A stretch of DNA of 64,000 bases from Peptoclostridium litorale DSM 5388 (GCF_900141635.1 NZ_FSRH01000002.1:62001-126000), one strand, 5' to 3'. Positions 19,901 to 29,004 are shown, counted from the first letter of the stretch. Notes: generated from the letters alone by a model not told the origin. Translations and numbers: made by a program.

Positions 19901-21247
19901 GGCGCCTATTTCTATTATTGTGTTATTTGCACTTGAAAGTCCCGTGGTCTCAAGGTCAAATACTACAAATTCCTGAGAAAGCGGCAGGTCATTTGGCCTG
20001 TCTATTATTGGTATATTGTCGTTTACAAGATATCCTTCCATTCCATATATGACTTTTATGCCATATTTTTCGGCGGCACTCATTGCATCAGGGTATGCCT
20101 GGACTATTCCATGATCTGTTATGGCTACAGCGCTATGGCCCCAACTTGCAGCCCTTTGCACTATATCCTTTGCAGATGCAACCGCGTCCATGGCCGACAT
20201 ATTGGTATGTGCATGAAGTTCCACCCTCTTTTGCTGAGCCTCGTCCATTCTCAAAACGGGTTTTGATTTTTTTATGTCGAAGACATTTATTACGACTTCC
20301 CTGCTGTAGCTGTCATACATGGATTCTCCCTGCACCTTTAAAAAAGCGCCCTTGCTTAGGACCTCATTTACTTCCTCTTGCTTTTTTTCATTTGCAAATA
20401 TTTTGCAGCAAATAGAGCTTGTGTAATCGGTAATGGAAAATATGTAAAGAACTTTTCCATTTCTAAGCTCTCTGCTGTCCATATCAAAGACCTTGCCCTC
20501 TATTGATATCTTGCCGCTTTCCACTCCAACATCCACCATTTTAACAGATTCATACTTTACAGTCTTCCTGTAAGAGCTTCCCTGTTTGAAAGGCTCTGAT
20601 TTTGGCGATTTTGAAGGCTTTGCCTCCTTGGGCTCGCTTGGCTTTGCCCTTTCCTCGGACAAAGCCGCTTCGATAGCCCTGCTTTTTACCATGTTTGCAG
20701 CTTCTATTTCCTTTTCCTTGAGATAACTTTTATAATTTCCAGAAAAAGTATCGCCCATCGATATGAAGTCAACTTCCACAAGAACTCCAAGTTCCTGCGC
20801 TATAGTGCTCTTAATTCCGTATTCAAGTTTTTTGTTTTTTATCATATTTATCAAAAAATCGCACGGCATTTCTATTGTCAGATTGTCATCTTCTAATCTC
20901 CAACTCATGTCTTTGACAAAATTCTTAATCGAAGGCATTGACAGTTCAATATATTTTATTATGTGTTTCCAGTAGCTCTTTATAAGCCCATTTTTGTCAT
21001 CCACATCCAGATCCGTATATTTCATTTTGATTTTTACGTCTTTAAAATGGCAAAGGGCAATTTTAATTGCCCTTTCAAGTTTTAATATGAAATCAACATC
21101 CATTATACGCTTTGAATCCAAATGGATATTAACCACTTTATTTTCCCTGTAGTAAACTATCTTTTTGACATATAGATTTTCCATATGCTCTTTTTTGAAT
21201 CCATCCGCTATTTTAATTTTGTTTAGATAAGCAGCTAAACTCTGCAT
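16931..21247 (-). CDS. polC: DNA polymerase III subunit alpha, PolC type
   Basis: Replicative polymerase of low-GC Gram-positives. 1438 residues, full length. Order: N-terminal domain, a Lys/Pro/Ser-rich linker (about 200-228), OB fold (235-330), PHP domain with HAHTNMS near 345, inserted 3'-5' exonuclease starting at DLETTG (431-436), then the polymerase core with a four-cysteine zinc site (CANC...CPKC) and C-terminal tail. Start ATG 21247 follows SD GGGGAGTGG; the in-frame GTG 21262 lies upstream of the SD core and overlaps the ispG end. Last gene of the dxr-rseP-ispG-polC unit. Confidence 0.98.
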   Translation of the reverse strand: MQSLAAYLNKIKIADGFKKEHMENLYVKKIVYYRENKVVNIHLDSKRIMDVDFILKLERAIKIALCHFKDVKIKMKYTDLDVDDKNGLIKSYWKHIIKYIELSMPSIKNFVKDMSWRLEDDNLTIEMPCDFLINMIKNKKLEYGIKSTIAQELGVLVEVDFISMGDTFSGNYKSYLKEKEIEAANMVKSRAIEAALSEERAKPSEPKEAKPSKSPKSEPFKQGSSYRKTVKYESVKMVDVGVESGKISIEGKVFDMDSRELRNGKVLYIFSITDYTSSICCKIFANEKKQEEVNEVLSKGAFLKVQGESMYDSYSREVVINVFDIKKSKPVLRMDEAQQKRVELHAHTNMSAMDAVASAKDIVQRAASWGHSAVAITDHGIVQAYPDAMSAAEKYGIKVIYGMEGYLVNDNIPIIDRPNDLPLSQEFVVFDLETTGLSSANNTIIEIGAVKIRDFEIVDRFSCLVNPKMSIPLKIQELTGINNAMIDNEPEIKDIMPQFMEFIKDSVLVAHNAEFDMGFVRESCKRLGIKFENSSIDTIAVAKVLLPELKRYKLNVVAKALGVSLKNHHRAVDDAQATADIFINFLERFKNEGIEKLSDINTHFKQNDHTKLNTFHIMILAKNYTGLKNLYKIVSKAHIDYFYKRPRIPKSLLTEYREGLVIGSACEAGELYQAVIKNVNEDELEKIALYYDYFEVMPLGNNKFMIDKGIVSGYDELKDINKRIIELGRKLKRPVVATGDVHFVDPHDGVYRKILKCSQGFSDADEDIPLYFKTTDEMLEDFSYLGSETANEVVIENPNKIAEMIEDIRPVPKETFPPIIEGSDEELRRMCYEKANSIYGDPMPEIVQKRLDRELNSIISNGYAVMYIIAQRLVKKSVDDGYLVGSRGSVGSSFAATMSSITEVNPLPPHYICANCKTSEFSTDGSIGSGADLPDKICPKCGVEYIKDGHDIPFEVFLGFEGDKEPDIDLNFAGEYQATAHKYTEVLFGKGYVYKAGTIGTIADKTAYGFVKKYIEEKGIICPSVEIERLSGGCTGIKRTSGQHPGGIMVVPDYKEIFDFCPIQYPANDSSSGVITTHFDYHSISGRLLKLDILGHDTPTIIKMLEEFTGIDATHIALDDAETMGIFSSTHEIGVEKEDVDSPVATFAVPEFGTKFVRQMLVDTKPNTFAELVRISGLSHGTDVWLNNAQELVRAGTAELKEVICTRDDIMNYLIQKGVQPKHSFKIMENVRKGKGLREEDKDEMEENNVPQWYIDSCNKIKYMFPKAHAVAYVMMSFRIAYFKVHYPRAFYATYFTIKAEDFDITLISKGRGAVLEKMKEIDALGNTATAKDKNIYTLIEVVNEMFSRGIEVMNVDLYNSDAKKFKIVAGKLLPPLVSFPGLGENAAFNVVSEREKGEFLSIEDLRSRTKLSKTVLEMLKENGCLYDMPETNQLSLL

Positions 21248-21261
21248 GGCTCCACTCCCCA

Positions 21262-22314
21262 CTAAGCTTTATACTCCTCAAGTTCTTTCATTAGTTCGTC
21301 AACAAGATGCTCATCCTTGACCTTCCTGACTATTTCTCCTTTTTTGAATATGAGCCCCTCGCCGCAGCCTCCTGCAATTCCAAGATCGGCCTCCCTGGCT
21401 TCCCCTGGACCGTTTACGGCACATCCCATTATTGCGATGGTTATATCCTTTTTTATGTTTTGCACCCTTTTTTCAACCTGGTCCACTATTTTTTCAATTC
21501 CTATTTTGGTTCTTGCACATGTAGGGCAGGATATGACCTTTACCTCTTCTTTTAAAAGCCCTATGGAACTGAGTATTTTTCTTGCCACAAATATCTCCTT
21601 GCACGGATCTCCTGTAAGAGAGACCCTTATTGTGTCGCCTATGCCTCTGAGAAGCAAATATCCTATTCCTATTGAAGATTTTATTGTTCCGCTTTTTATG
21701 CTTCCTGCCTCTGTTATTCCCACATGAAGAGGGTATTTCGTCATTTGGGATATCTTCTCGTATGCCTCTATACATGTGTTTATGTCGCTCGACTTAAGCG
21801 AGAGGACTATGTTTGAAAACCCCCTTTTTTCAAAATGGTCCACATGTCGCATGCAGCTTTCAACAAGCGCATCAGCAGTAGGCTTTTTGTATTTCATCAG
21901 TATGTCTTTTTCGAGTGATCCTCCGTTTACACCTATTCTTATCTTTACGTTCTTCTTTTTTGCAGCTTCTATTATCTCGTCAACCTTTTCCATGCTTCCT
22001 ATATTGCCTGGATTTATCCTAACTCCGTCCGCGCCATTTTCTATGGCCATTACGGCAAGTTTATGGTCAAAATGTATGTCTGCTATAAGAGGAATTTCTA
22101 TTGAATCCTTTATTTGCGGTATCGCTAGAGCGCTTTCTGCATCGGGAACCGCAACCCTAACTATTTCACATCCCGCATACTGAAGCCTTTTTATCTGCTC
22201 CACGGTATCCTTTATGTTCTTGGTGTCTGTATTCGTCATAGACTGCACTACCACTGGGTTTTGACCGCCTATGTTCACGTCCCCGCAGCTCACTACACTT
22301 GTATTTTCAATCAA
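21262..22314 (-). CDS. ispG: 4-hydroxy-3-methylbut-2-en-1-yl diphosphate synthase
   Basis: Iron-sulfur enzyme of the methylerythritol phosphate (MEP) isoprenoid pathway. It has 350 residues: TIM-barrel domain with VVVQSMTNT, GADGVRINPGN and the C-terminal cluster domain with CPTCAR and MGCAVNGPGE. Start TTG 22314, with SD AGAGGTGA. Placed after rseP and before polC. With dxr here and ispH at 62427, three MEP enzymes lie in the window. Confidence 0.97.
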   Translation of the reverse strand: MIENTSVVSCGDVNIGGQNPVVVQSMTNTDTKNIKDTVEQIKRLQYAGCEIVRVAVPDAESALAIPQIKDSIEIPLIADIHFDHKLAVMAIENGADGVRINPGNIGSMEKVDEIIEAAKKKNVKIRIGVNGGSLEKDILMKYKKPTADALVESCMRHVDHFEKRGFSNIVLSLKSSDINTCIEAYEKISQMTKYPLHVGITEAGSIKSGTIKSSIGIGYLLLRGIGDTIRVSLTGDPCKEIFVARKILSSIGLLKEEVKVISCPTCARTKIGIEKIVDQVEKRVQNIKKDITIAIMGCAVNGPGEAREADLGIAGGCGEGLIFKKGEIVRKVKDEHLVDELMKELEEYKA

Positions 22315-22325
22315 CTATATCACCT

Positions 22326-23327
22326 CTATTTGTCTTTTAAAAGCTGTATTACATCCTTGTATGTTATGAATATCATAAATGCAATTAATATTGCAAAGCC
22401 TATGAAATGTATGAACCCTTCCTTTTCTTGATCCAGCTTTTTGCCCCTTATAAGCTCAACTATTAAAAACAGTATCCTACTTCCATCCAGTGCTGGTATT
22501 GGCAGAAGGTTTAAAAGGCCTAGATTTATGCTTATTACGGCTGCAAGTGAAAGCACGTTGAGCAAACCTATCTTGGCAGCTTCTCCAACTACATTTATTA
22601 TTCCAACCGGCCCAACAACTTCAGAAGATGCTGCTTTTCCTCCAATAAGGCTTACCAAAAAACCTATCATCTGCGAAAGTATCCACAGCGTCCTTTGTAC
22701 ACTATATTTAAGAGAATAAAAAATATTTTTTTCATTGCCCGGAACTATTCCTATCATTCCCCTGCCGTCTTCCTCTTCAGGGACAACCACCTTTTGAAGC
22801 AGATTTCCATCTCTTTCAATTGATATTTCAAGCTCCTCGCCTGCAGAAGGCCCTATGCGCGACGTGATGTCGCTCCACTCGCTGATTTTTTCCCCCTCTA
22901 TTTCTACTATCTTGTCACCTTGCATTATGCCTGCCTGCTGCGCCGGATACCCTTCCATAGCCTCCTTCACTGTAGTTGAAGGCGTACCTGTACTCATGAA
23001 AATTACTGCAAAAATTATTACCGCAAGAATAAAATTCATGATAGGTCCTGCAGCGATTATAGAGATTCTTTTGAATATACTCTTGTTTCCAAAACTTCTT
23101 TCATCGTCGGACTCTTCATTTTCGCCAAGCATTTTTACATATCCCCCGATTGGAAGAATCCTTATGGAATAAAGCGTCTCTTTTCCCTGTATGGATGCAA
23201 TCTTTGGCCCCATACCTATGGCAAATTCATGAACCTTCACTCCAGATGCCTTTGCTATTATGAAGTGACCAAATTCGTGAAACAGCACTATGACACCAAA
23301 TACCAAAAGAGCTACAATTATAGTCAT
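22326..23327 (-). CDS. rseP: Site-2 membrane metalloprotease RseP/RasP
   Basis: Intramembrane zinc protease that cleaves anti-sigma factors and signal peptide remnants. It has 333 residues: zinc motif HEFGH near residues 17-21 in the first helix, one PDZ domain in the middle, and the second site with PALDGSR near the C-terminal helices. SD AGGAAGGTG precedes ATG 23327. The dxr-rseP-ispG order is standard. Confidence 0.95.
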   Translation of the reverse strand: MTIIVALLVFGVIVLFHEFGHFIIAKASGVKVHEFAIGMGPKIASIQGKETLYSIRILPIGGYVKMLGENEESDDERSFGNKSIFKRISIIAAGPIMNFILAVIIFAVIFMSTGTPSTTVKEAMEGYPAQQAGIMQGDKIVEIEGEKISEWSDITSRIGPSAGEELEISIERDGNLLQKVVVPEEEDGRGMIGIVPGNEKNIFYSLKYSVQRTLWILSQMIGFLVSLIGGKAASSEVVGPVGIINVVGEAAKIGLLNVLSLAAVISINLGLLNLLPIPALDGSRILFLIVELIRGKKLDQEKEGFIHFIGFAILIAFMIFITYKDVIQLLKDK

Positions 23328-23353
23328 ATATACACCTTCCTAAATATTAATTT

Positions 23354-24523
23354 TTATAATGGAATTCCTGCCAGTTCATTATGGATATAGTCCCTAACCC
23401 ACCTGTCAGCCTCAAGTATGTCCTCCACGCCTGGATTAGACACCGGATTATGGCAGTCCATGGCCATTTGCACATATTTGGGTATGTCATAAAAACCGAT
23501 CCTTCCATTTAAATACTCCTCCACCAAGACCTCGTTTGCACCATTTAATACAGCGGGATGCGTACCTCCAGACCTTAGGCTGTCATACGCAAGCTCAAGG
23601 CATGGGAATGTGTCCTTATCAGGCTTTTCAAATGTAAGCGAAGATATCTTGGTAAAATCAAGGCTCTCAAAATTACTTTTAAGCCGTTGCGGGTATGAAA
23701 ACGCATACTGTATTGGAATCCTCATGTCCGGATTTCCCATTTGGGCTATTATGCTGCTGTCTTCAAATTCAACCATTGAGTGTATTATGCTCTGTGGATG
23801 AACAACCACGTCGATTTTTTCCATATCAACATCAAATAGCCATTTTGCCTCTATGACTTCAAGCCCCTTGTTCATTAGCGTGGCAGAGTCTATTGATATC
23901 TTTTGCCCCATGCTCCAGTTTGGATGCTTAAGCGCTGCTTCCTTTTTGACATGGACTAAATCTTCCCTATTTCTTCCTCTGAACGGCCCGCCCGAAGCTG
24001 TGAGTATAAGCCTTTTTATACTTTTCATATCCTCTCCATTAAGGCATTGGAATATAGCCGAATGCTCGCTGTCCACGGGTATTATGCTGCTGCCCTTTTC
24101 TTTTGCAAGCTTGTTTATTACATTTCCGGCTGTAACCATGGTTTCCTTGTTTGAAAGCGCGATGTCCTTTCCTTTGTTGATGGCTTCTATTGTTGGTATA
24201 AGTCCCGCTATTCCTACTACTGCTGTAAGTACGACCTGTGCAGATTCTATTGCCGCAACAGCATTTAGCCCTTTTTGCCCTGAGGCTATGTCTACTCCCT
24301 TTATGCCTCTTTGATTCACTATCTTTTGGAGTTGCGATGCACTTTTTTCATCCCCAATTGAAACCAGTTCCGGTCTAAACTCCTCAATTTGGTCTGCCAG
24401 CATGTCAATGCTTTTGTTTGCCGAAAGAGCCACGACTTTAAACTTTTCTCTGTTATATCTGACTACGTCTAGTGCCTGTTTTCCTATTGAACCCGTTGAT
24501 CCCAATATTGAAATGTTTTTCAT
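23354..24523 (-). CDS. dxr: 1-deoxy-D-xylulose-5-phosphate reductoisomerase
   Basis: NADPH-dependent second enzyme of the MEP pathway. It has 389 residues with the nucleotide-binding GSTGSIG at 8-14, the NKETMV segment, metal/substrate motif [11 protein letters not shown], and ASGGPF. SD AAAGGAT precedes ATG 24523. It follows a terminator, so it needs its own promoter. Confidence 0.97.
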   Translation of the reverse strand: MKNISILGSTGSIGKQALDVVRYNREKFKVVALSANKSIDMLADQIEEFRPELVSIGDEKSASQLQKIVNQRGIKGVDIASGQKGLNAVAAIESAQVVLTAVVGIAGLIPTIEAINKGKDIALSNKETMVTAGNVINKLAKEKGSSIIPVDSEHSAIFQCLNGEDMKSIKRLILTASGGPFRGRNREDLVHVKKEAALKHPNWSMGQKISIDSATLMNKGLEVIEAKWLFDVDMEKIDVVVHPQSIIHSMVEFEDSSIIAQMGNPDMRIPIQYAFSYPQRLKSNFESLDFTKISSLTFEKPDKDTFPCLELAYDSLRSGGTHPAVLNGANEVLVEEYLNGRIGFYDIPKYVQMAMDCHNPVSNPGVEDILEADRWVRDYIHNELAGIPL

Positions 24524-24562
24524 ATGATATGATCCTTTCTGTATAAATTAATCCATATATTT

Positions 24563-24590
24563 ATAATATCACAAGCGGATTATTTGTCAT
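24563..24590 (-). promoter_or_regulatory. Candidate promoter of dxr operon
   Basis: Minus strand ATGACA (24585-24590), 16-base spacer, TATTAT (24563-24568), within the 247-base gap that otherwise holds only the cdsA terminator. Both boxes have one mismatch to sigma-A consensus. Confidence 0.45.
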
Positions 24591-24677
24591 ATAACCTAAT
24601 TATACCTACAGCCTTGTTCACAAAATTACATTTTTTGAATTGTGGCCCAATTTTGGTTTCAATATATTATAAAACAT

Positions 24678-24715
24678 AAAAAATGACTCCACAACAATAT
24701 ATGGAATCATTTTTT
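24678..24715 (-). terminator. Intrinsic terminator after cdsA
   Basis: Stem AAAAAATGATTCCA/TGGAGTCATTTTTT (minus strand) with one T-G wobble and a ten-base loop, ending in a T run. The rest of the 24524-24770 gap shows nothing beyond the dxr promoter candidate. Confidence 0.8.
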
Positions 24716-24770
24716 ATGTATCCAAAACAGCTTCTTATAAATTATAGATCTACCATGTAAAGCTCTATGT

Positions 24771-25547
24771 CTATCTCATAAATATACTTATGTAGTAGTA
24801 TACAAGAGGCGCTGAAAAAATTATGCTGTCAAAGCGATCCAACATTCCTCCATGGCCTGGAATCACGTTCCCATAATCCTTTATTCCTATATATCTTTTT
24901 ATGGACGATGCAAAGAGGTCTCCCATTTGAGATACTATACTTCCCGTAAATCCAATCACTGCCATATGAATCAACGACATTTCAAATATAAATCCAAATA
25001 CCATGCAAGACAGCACACTTCCGGCTATCCCCCCAACACTTCCCTCTATGGTTTTTTTAGGGCTCACACTTGGTATTAGCTTATGTTTCCCAAAAAAGCA
25101 TCCCGCAAAATAGGCACATGTGTCTGTCGCCCATGCGGTTATGAATATTATCCATACCATATGGCTCGCAAATTCACTTCTTGCCATTCCAATGTGAAGC
25201 AGCGCATATGATATATATATTATTCCAAATATGGTCACAAGCATATCCATAAACTGTCTTTTCCCAAGCACAACCATACTCGCAAATATAAAAAAGAGCA
25301 TGAAGGCAATCATTCCAACATAGCTCCACGAGGTACCAAACTGAACCGCCATGTAAAAAACCAATGTTGCAATATATCCAACGGATTTAATGGGTCTTAG
25401 CTTTGCATGCTTGAATGCCTCATATAATTCATATATTGCAAGTAGTGATATTATAAGTATGCTTGTGTTTAAAAAAAATCCCCCTTTTATAACTATAAAA
25501 AATAAAAGAGGCAAAAGCAGTATAGAAGACACTATTCTTTTTAACAT
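24771..25547 (-). CDS. cdsA: Phosphatidate cytidylyltransferase
   Basis: Membrane enzyme making CDP-diacylglycerol, the substrate of PgsA. It has 258 residues with about seven to eight hydrophobic helices and the signature SPKKTIEGSVGG near residues 155-166. SD AGGAGAG precedes ATG 25547; the gene follows uppS by 10 bases. Confidence 0.95.
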   Translation of the reverse strand: MLKRIVSSILLLPLLFFIVIKGGFFLNTSILIISLLAIYELYEAFKHAKLRPIKSVGYIATLVFYMAVQFGTSWSYVGMIAFMLFFIFASMVVLGKRQFMDMLVTIFGIIYISYALLHIGMARSEFASHMVWIIFITAWATDTCAYFAGCFFGKHKLIPSVSPKKTIEGSVGGIAGSVLSCMVFGFIFEMSLIHMAVIGFTGSIVSQMGDLFASSIKRYIGIKDYGNVIPGHGGMLDRFDSIIFSAPLVYYYISIFMR

Positions 25548-25557
25548 AAAATCTCTC

Positions 25558-26289
25558 CTATTTTAGACCCCCGAATCTTCTTTCTCTGTTTTGATAATCC
25601 AATACAGCTTCATAGAGGCTCTCCTCTTTGAAGTCCGGCCAGAAAACATCAGTAAAATAAAATTCGGTATAGGCACTTTCCCAAAGTAGAAAGTTACTAA
25701 GTCTTTTTTCTCCGCCAGTTCTTATAAGGAGATCTGGATCTGGAATTTCATTTGTTGTAAGATATCGACCCAGAAAAAATTCGTCTATATCTGACTTTTT
25801 TATTTTCCCACTCTCATAGTCTCCTAAAATCCGAACTAATGCATCCTTAATATCATTCCTGCTTCCATAGCTGAGTGCAAGTGAAAGAACAAGCTCCTCA
25901 TTGTCTTTTGTCTGTTCCATCGACTTGACAAGCTCCTTTCTTGCAAACTCTGGAAGTTTTGTAATATCCCCTAGTGCATTAAGCCTTATACCTTTTGAGT
26001 GAAGCCTTGAAGTCTCTTTTTTAAGATACTCCACAAGCAGTTTCATAAGTATTGTTACTTCTGTCTTCGGCCTTTTCCAGTTTTCAGTGGAAAAAGCATA
26101 TACAGTCAAGTATTTTGTACCTATGTTTTTACATGCATTTATGGCGTTTTCTATCGCCTCGACTCCAGCTCTGTGCCCAAAGCTTCTCTCTTTCATCTGC
26201 TTTTTTGCCCATCTTCCATTGCCGTCCATTATTATTGCAATGTGCTCTGGAATTCGCGCCTTTGATATTTCTGATAAAGAGCTGCTCAT
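25558..26289 (-). CDS. uppS: Undecaprenyl diphosphate synthase
   Basis: Cis-prenyltransferase making the C55 lipid carrier for cell-wall synthesis. It has 243 residues: IIMDGNGRWAKK with catalytic aspartate near residue 22, YAFSTENWKRP, and the C-terminal ELRFTGG-region equivalents RTGGEKRLSNFLLW and WPDF. SD AGAAGGAT precedes ATG 26289. Confidence 0.96.
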   Translation of the reverse strand: MSSSLSEISKARIPEHIAIIMDGNGRWAKKQMKERSFGHRAGVEAIENAINACKNIGTKYLTVYAFSTENWKRPKTEVTILMKLLVEYLKKETSRLHSKGIRLNALGDITKLPEFARKELVKSMEQTKDNEELVLSLALSYGSRNDIKDALVRILGDYESGKIKKSDIDEFFLGRYLTTNEIPDPDLLIRTGGEKRLSNFLLWESAYTEFYFTDVFWPDFKEESLYEAVLDYQNRERRFGGLK

Positions 26290-26364
26290 ATTTATCTATC
26301 CTTCTCTAAATATATTTTACAGCCGCCACTTAATCGCTTAGCAGCTACCGTATCTGCATATAGA

Positions 26365-26412
26365 TAAAACTTATAAAAGCCACTGTATATCAATGGCTTT
26401 TTATAAGTTTTA
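26365..26412 (-). terminator. Long hairpin terminator between the PASTA-like gene and uppS
   Basis: An inverted repeat of about 17 bp with one bulged T (26365-26382 and 26394-26412) around an 11-base loop. The downstream minus-strand arm is itself T-rich (TTTTATAAGTTTTAT). It sits 20 bases after the small gene at 26433 and separates it from uppS. Confidence 0.7.
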
Positions 26413-26432
26413 TACAATATACCAAATCCTCG

Positions 26433-26642
26433 TTAAATAGGACTTGCAAAGAAAGTCACTATCAAATCTATTTTGAGTGTATCTTTTGGGGATATTTTGA
26501 TCACTCTAGGAACACTCAATATTTCCTTATCCTTATTTCCTTGAATAAATATTACATTTATATCGACATTTGAGTTTTCAGCCAAAATAGCTTTTTTAGC
26601 GGCATTAAGCTCCATTCCCAGTATCTGATCGCCTAAGCTCAC
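26433..26642 (-). CDS. Small 69-residue protein, PASTA-like
   Basis: Not firmly recognised. Starts with GTG 26642, nine bases after SD GGAGG that sits at the frr stop, so it is translated as part of pyrH-frr. The sequence has GMELNAAKKAIL followed by alternating hydrophobic strands and a PRVIKI segment, resembling a single PASTA repeat (helix GM-x-L-x-x-A then beta strands). There is no signal peptide or membrane helix, so it is probably cytoplasmic. PASTA repeats usually occur on extracellular parts of wall kinases, so a lone cytoplasmic copy would be unusual. The function is unknown. Confidence 0.7.
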   Translation of the reverse strand: MSLGDQILGMELNAAKKAILAENSNVDINVIFIQGNKDKEILSVPRVIKISPKDTLKIDLIVTFFASPI

Positions 26643-26646
26643 CAGA

Positions 26647-27204
26647 TTAAACCTCCATTATTTCCTTTTCTTTTTTAGACACAAGTTGATCAACTGTCTT
26701 TACATTTTCATCTGTGATCTTTTGAACTTCATCTTGTGCTTTTTTAGCTTCATCTTCAGCTATCTCACCGTTTTTTTCTAATTTCTTTATTGCCTCGTTT
26801 GCATTTCTTCTTTCATTTCTAAGCGCAACCTTAGCATTTTCTCCAGTCTTGCCCACAAGCTTAACTAGCTCTTTTCTTCTTTCTTCTGTAAGCTGTGGTA
26901 TAACTATCCTTATTATTTTGCCGTCGTTCGACGGATTAAGTCCAAGGTCAGAAGTTGCTATGGCCTTTTCTATATCTCTAAGTGCACTTAAATCCCATGG
27001 CTGAACTACTATAGCTCTTGGCTCCGGACTTGAAACTCCAGCCATCTGCTTTAGAGGAGTGGGTGTTCCATAGTAATCAACAACCACTTTATCCAGCATT
27101 TTAGGGTTTGCTCTTCCAGCTCTTATTACTCCAAGTTCTTCTTTTAAAACTGAAAGAGTCTTTTCCATTTTTTCCTTTAACTGCTTGTGTACATCTAAGC
27201 TCAT
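26647..27204 (-). CDS. frr: Ribosome recycling factor
   Basis: Splits post-termination ribosomes together with EF-G. It has 185 residues, the exact family length, with RAGRANP, the PTPL loop and the C-terminal three-helix bundle. SD GAGGAAT at the pyrH stop precedes ATG 27204, consistent with coupling. Confidence 0.97.
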   Translation of the reverse strand: MSLDVHKQLKEKMEKTLSVLKEELGVIRAGRANPKMLDKVVVDYYGTPTPLKQMAGVSSPEPRAIVVQPWDLSALRDIEKAIATSDLGLNPSNDGKIIRIVIPQLTEERRKELVKLVGKTGENAKVALRNERRNANEAIKKLEKNGEIAEDEAKKAQDEVQKITDENVKTVDQLVSKKEKEIMEV

Positions 27205-27205
27205 A

Positions 27206-27919
27206 CTATTCCTCCTCTACATATGTTCCTATATCTTTTCCAAGCACCACATCAATTATATTGTCCGCATTGTCAAGGCCAAACACCCTTATAGGAATCT
27301 TGTTGTCCATACAAAGTGAAGTAGCCGTCGAATCCATAACCTTAAGTCCTTTTTGAAGAACATCGATATATGAAAGTTTCTTGAACATCTTGGCATCCTT
27401 GTTTACCATAGGATCGCTGTCATAAACCCCGTCAACCTTCTTTGCAAGCAATATCACATCAGCCTCTATCTCAGCAGATCTAAGTGCTGCAGTAGTGTCA
27501 GTTGAGAAATAAGGGTTGCCAGTGCCAGCTGCAAATATTACGGTTCTTCCCTTTTCAAGATGTCTCATTGCTCTTCTTCTTATATAAGGCTCTGCAATTT
27601 GTCTCATTTCAATAGCCGTTTGAACTCTTGTAGAAACTTCAATGTTTTCAAGCGCATCTTGGAGTGCCAATGAGTTTATAACAGTTGCAAGCATTCCCAT
27701 ATAATCTGCTGTAGTCCTGTCCATTCCTTCACTGGTTCTTCCTCTCCAGAAATTTCCACCGCCTACAACTACTGCAACTTCAACATCCATTTCGTGAAGC
27801 TTTTTTACGGCCTGTGCTATATTTGAAACAGTATCGTTGTCTATTCCAAATCCATTACTTCCGGCTAAAGCCTCTCCACTTAACTTTAACAATACCCTTT
27901 TATATATTGGTTTAACCAA
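27206..27919 (-). CDS. pyrH: Uridylate kinase
   Basis: Amino-acid-kinase-fold UMP kinase for pyrimidine nucleotide synthesis. It has 237 residues: KLSGEAL near 12-18, [10 protein letters not shown] near 50-59, and the [14 protein letters not shown] nucleotide segment. Start TTG 27919 after SD GGAGGA. It follows a strong terminator, so it needs its own promoter, which I could not place with confidence. Confidence 0.96.
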   Translation of the reverse strand: MVKPIYKRVLLKLSGEALAGSNGFGIDNDTVSNIAQAVKKLHEMDVEVAVVVGGGNFWRGRTSEGMDRTTADYMGMLATVINSLALQDALENIEVSTRVQTAIEMRQIAEPYIRRRAMRHLEKGRTVIFAAGTGNPYFSTDTTAALRSAEIEADVILLAKKVDGVYDSDPMVNKDAKMFKKLSYIDVLQKGLKVMDSTATSLCMDNKIPIRVFGLDNADNIIDVVLGKDIGTYVEEE

Positions 27920-27962
27920 TTAAAGTCCTCCTAACTACGCTGTGTACATATTTATATTGTCT

Positions 27963-28000
27963 TTTAAAAAGGAGAACACATATGTGTTCTCCTTTTTAAA
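27963..28000 (-). terminator. Perfect palindromic terminator after tsf
   Basis: A 38-base perfect palindrome (19 bases each side, core GGAGAACACAT/ATGTGTTCTCC, flanked by A and T runs). It can act in both directions and lies between tsf and pyrH. Confidence 0.9.
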
Positions 28001-28016
28001 TTATTCGTTTAATTGC

Positions 28017-28934
28017 TTATCTACCTATTTGCTTTGCAACTTCTTCAGCAAAGTTTTCTTCTTTCTTTTCTATTCCTTCTCCAACTGAGAATCTAACCTT
28101 GTCTGTAACCTTTATAGCTTTGCCTATCTTCTTAGCTTCAGCATCTATATATTTTGCAACTGTAAGGTCTCCGTCTTTAACAAATGCCTGGTCTAGAAGA
28201 CAAACTTCCTTAAGCTGCTTTTGTAGTCTTCCTACAACCATTTTTTCAACTATTGCAGCTGGCTTTCCTTCATTAAGCGCCTGCTGCATAAGTATTTGCT
28301 TTTCATGCTCAACGTATTCTGGATCAACGTCGTCGCTTGATATATATTTTGGATTCATTGCCGCTATTTGCATAGCAACGTCTCTACCCATATCCATAAC
28401 TTCATCTGCAGAAGCTTCAGTTTCAAGCTTAACTAGAACACCTATTTTTCCAGCTCCGTGTATGTATCCTACAGCTTTGCATCCTTCTTCTTCGAATCTT
28501 TCAAATCTTCTTATGTTCATGTTCTCGCCTATAGTAGCTATCTTAGCGTTTAAAACTTCTTGAACTGTCTCTTCTTGTCCAAGGTATTTTTCAGCTAGAA
28601 GCTCTTCTACAGTTGAAACGTTCGAGTTAAGAACTATGTCTGCAATGTCCTTTACAAATCCTTTGAACTCGTCGTTTTTAGCAACAAAGTCAGTCTCCGA
28701 GTTAACCTCTACCACTGCTGCCTTGCTTCCATCTTCCGATATGCTTATTTCTACTAGTCCTTCAGCAGCAACTCTTCCTGATTTCTTAGCCGCTTTTGCA
28801 AGTCCCTTTTCTCTTAAAAGGTCTACTGCTTTTTCCATATCTCCATCTACTTCAGTAAGCGCTTTTTTGCAGTCCATCATTCCTGCGCCTGTTTTTTCTC
28901 TAATTTCTTTTACCATTGACGCTGTAATTGCCAT
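28017..28934 (-). CDS. tsf: Elongation factor Ts
   Basis: Guanine-nucleotide exchange factor for EF-Tu. It has 305 residues: N-terminal UBA-like domain, TGAGMMDCKKAL signature near 16-27, then the core with SETDFVAKN. SD TGGAGGCG precedes ATG 28934. Second gene after rpsB, with a stem-loop between them. Confidence 0.97.
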   Translation of the reverse strand: MAITASMVKEIREKTGAGMMDCKKALTEVDGDMEKAVDLLREKGLAKAAKKSGRVAAEGLVEISISEDGSKAAVVEVNSETDFVAKNDEFKGFVKDIADIVLNSNVSTVEELLAEKYLGQEETVQEVLNAKIATIGENMNIRRFERFEEEGCKAVGYIHGAGKIGVLVKLETEASADEVMDMGRDVAMQIAAMNPKYISSDDVDPEYVEHEKQILMQQALNEGKPAAIVEKMVVGRLQKQLKEVCLLDQAFVKDGDLTVAKYIDAEAKKIGKAIKVTDKVRFSVGEGIEKKEENFAEEVAKQIGR

Positions 28935-28961
28935 AGTATCGCCTCCATATATAGTATTAAA

Positions 28962-28985
28962 GGTAAGGGAAGAATATCCCTTACC
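28962..28985 (-). terminator. Stem-loop between rpsB and tsf
   Basis: Perfect 8-bp stem GGTAAGGG/CCCTTACC with an eight-base loop; the following minus-strand bases TTTAATA give only a weak T tract. It may partly attenuate read-through or mark an mRNA processing end rather than stop transcription. Confidence 0.5.
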
Positions 28986-29004
28986 CTATTTTATCGGTTA
29001 CTGA

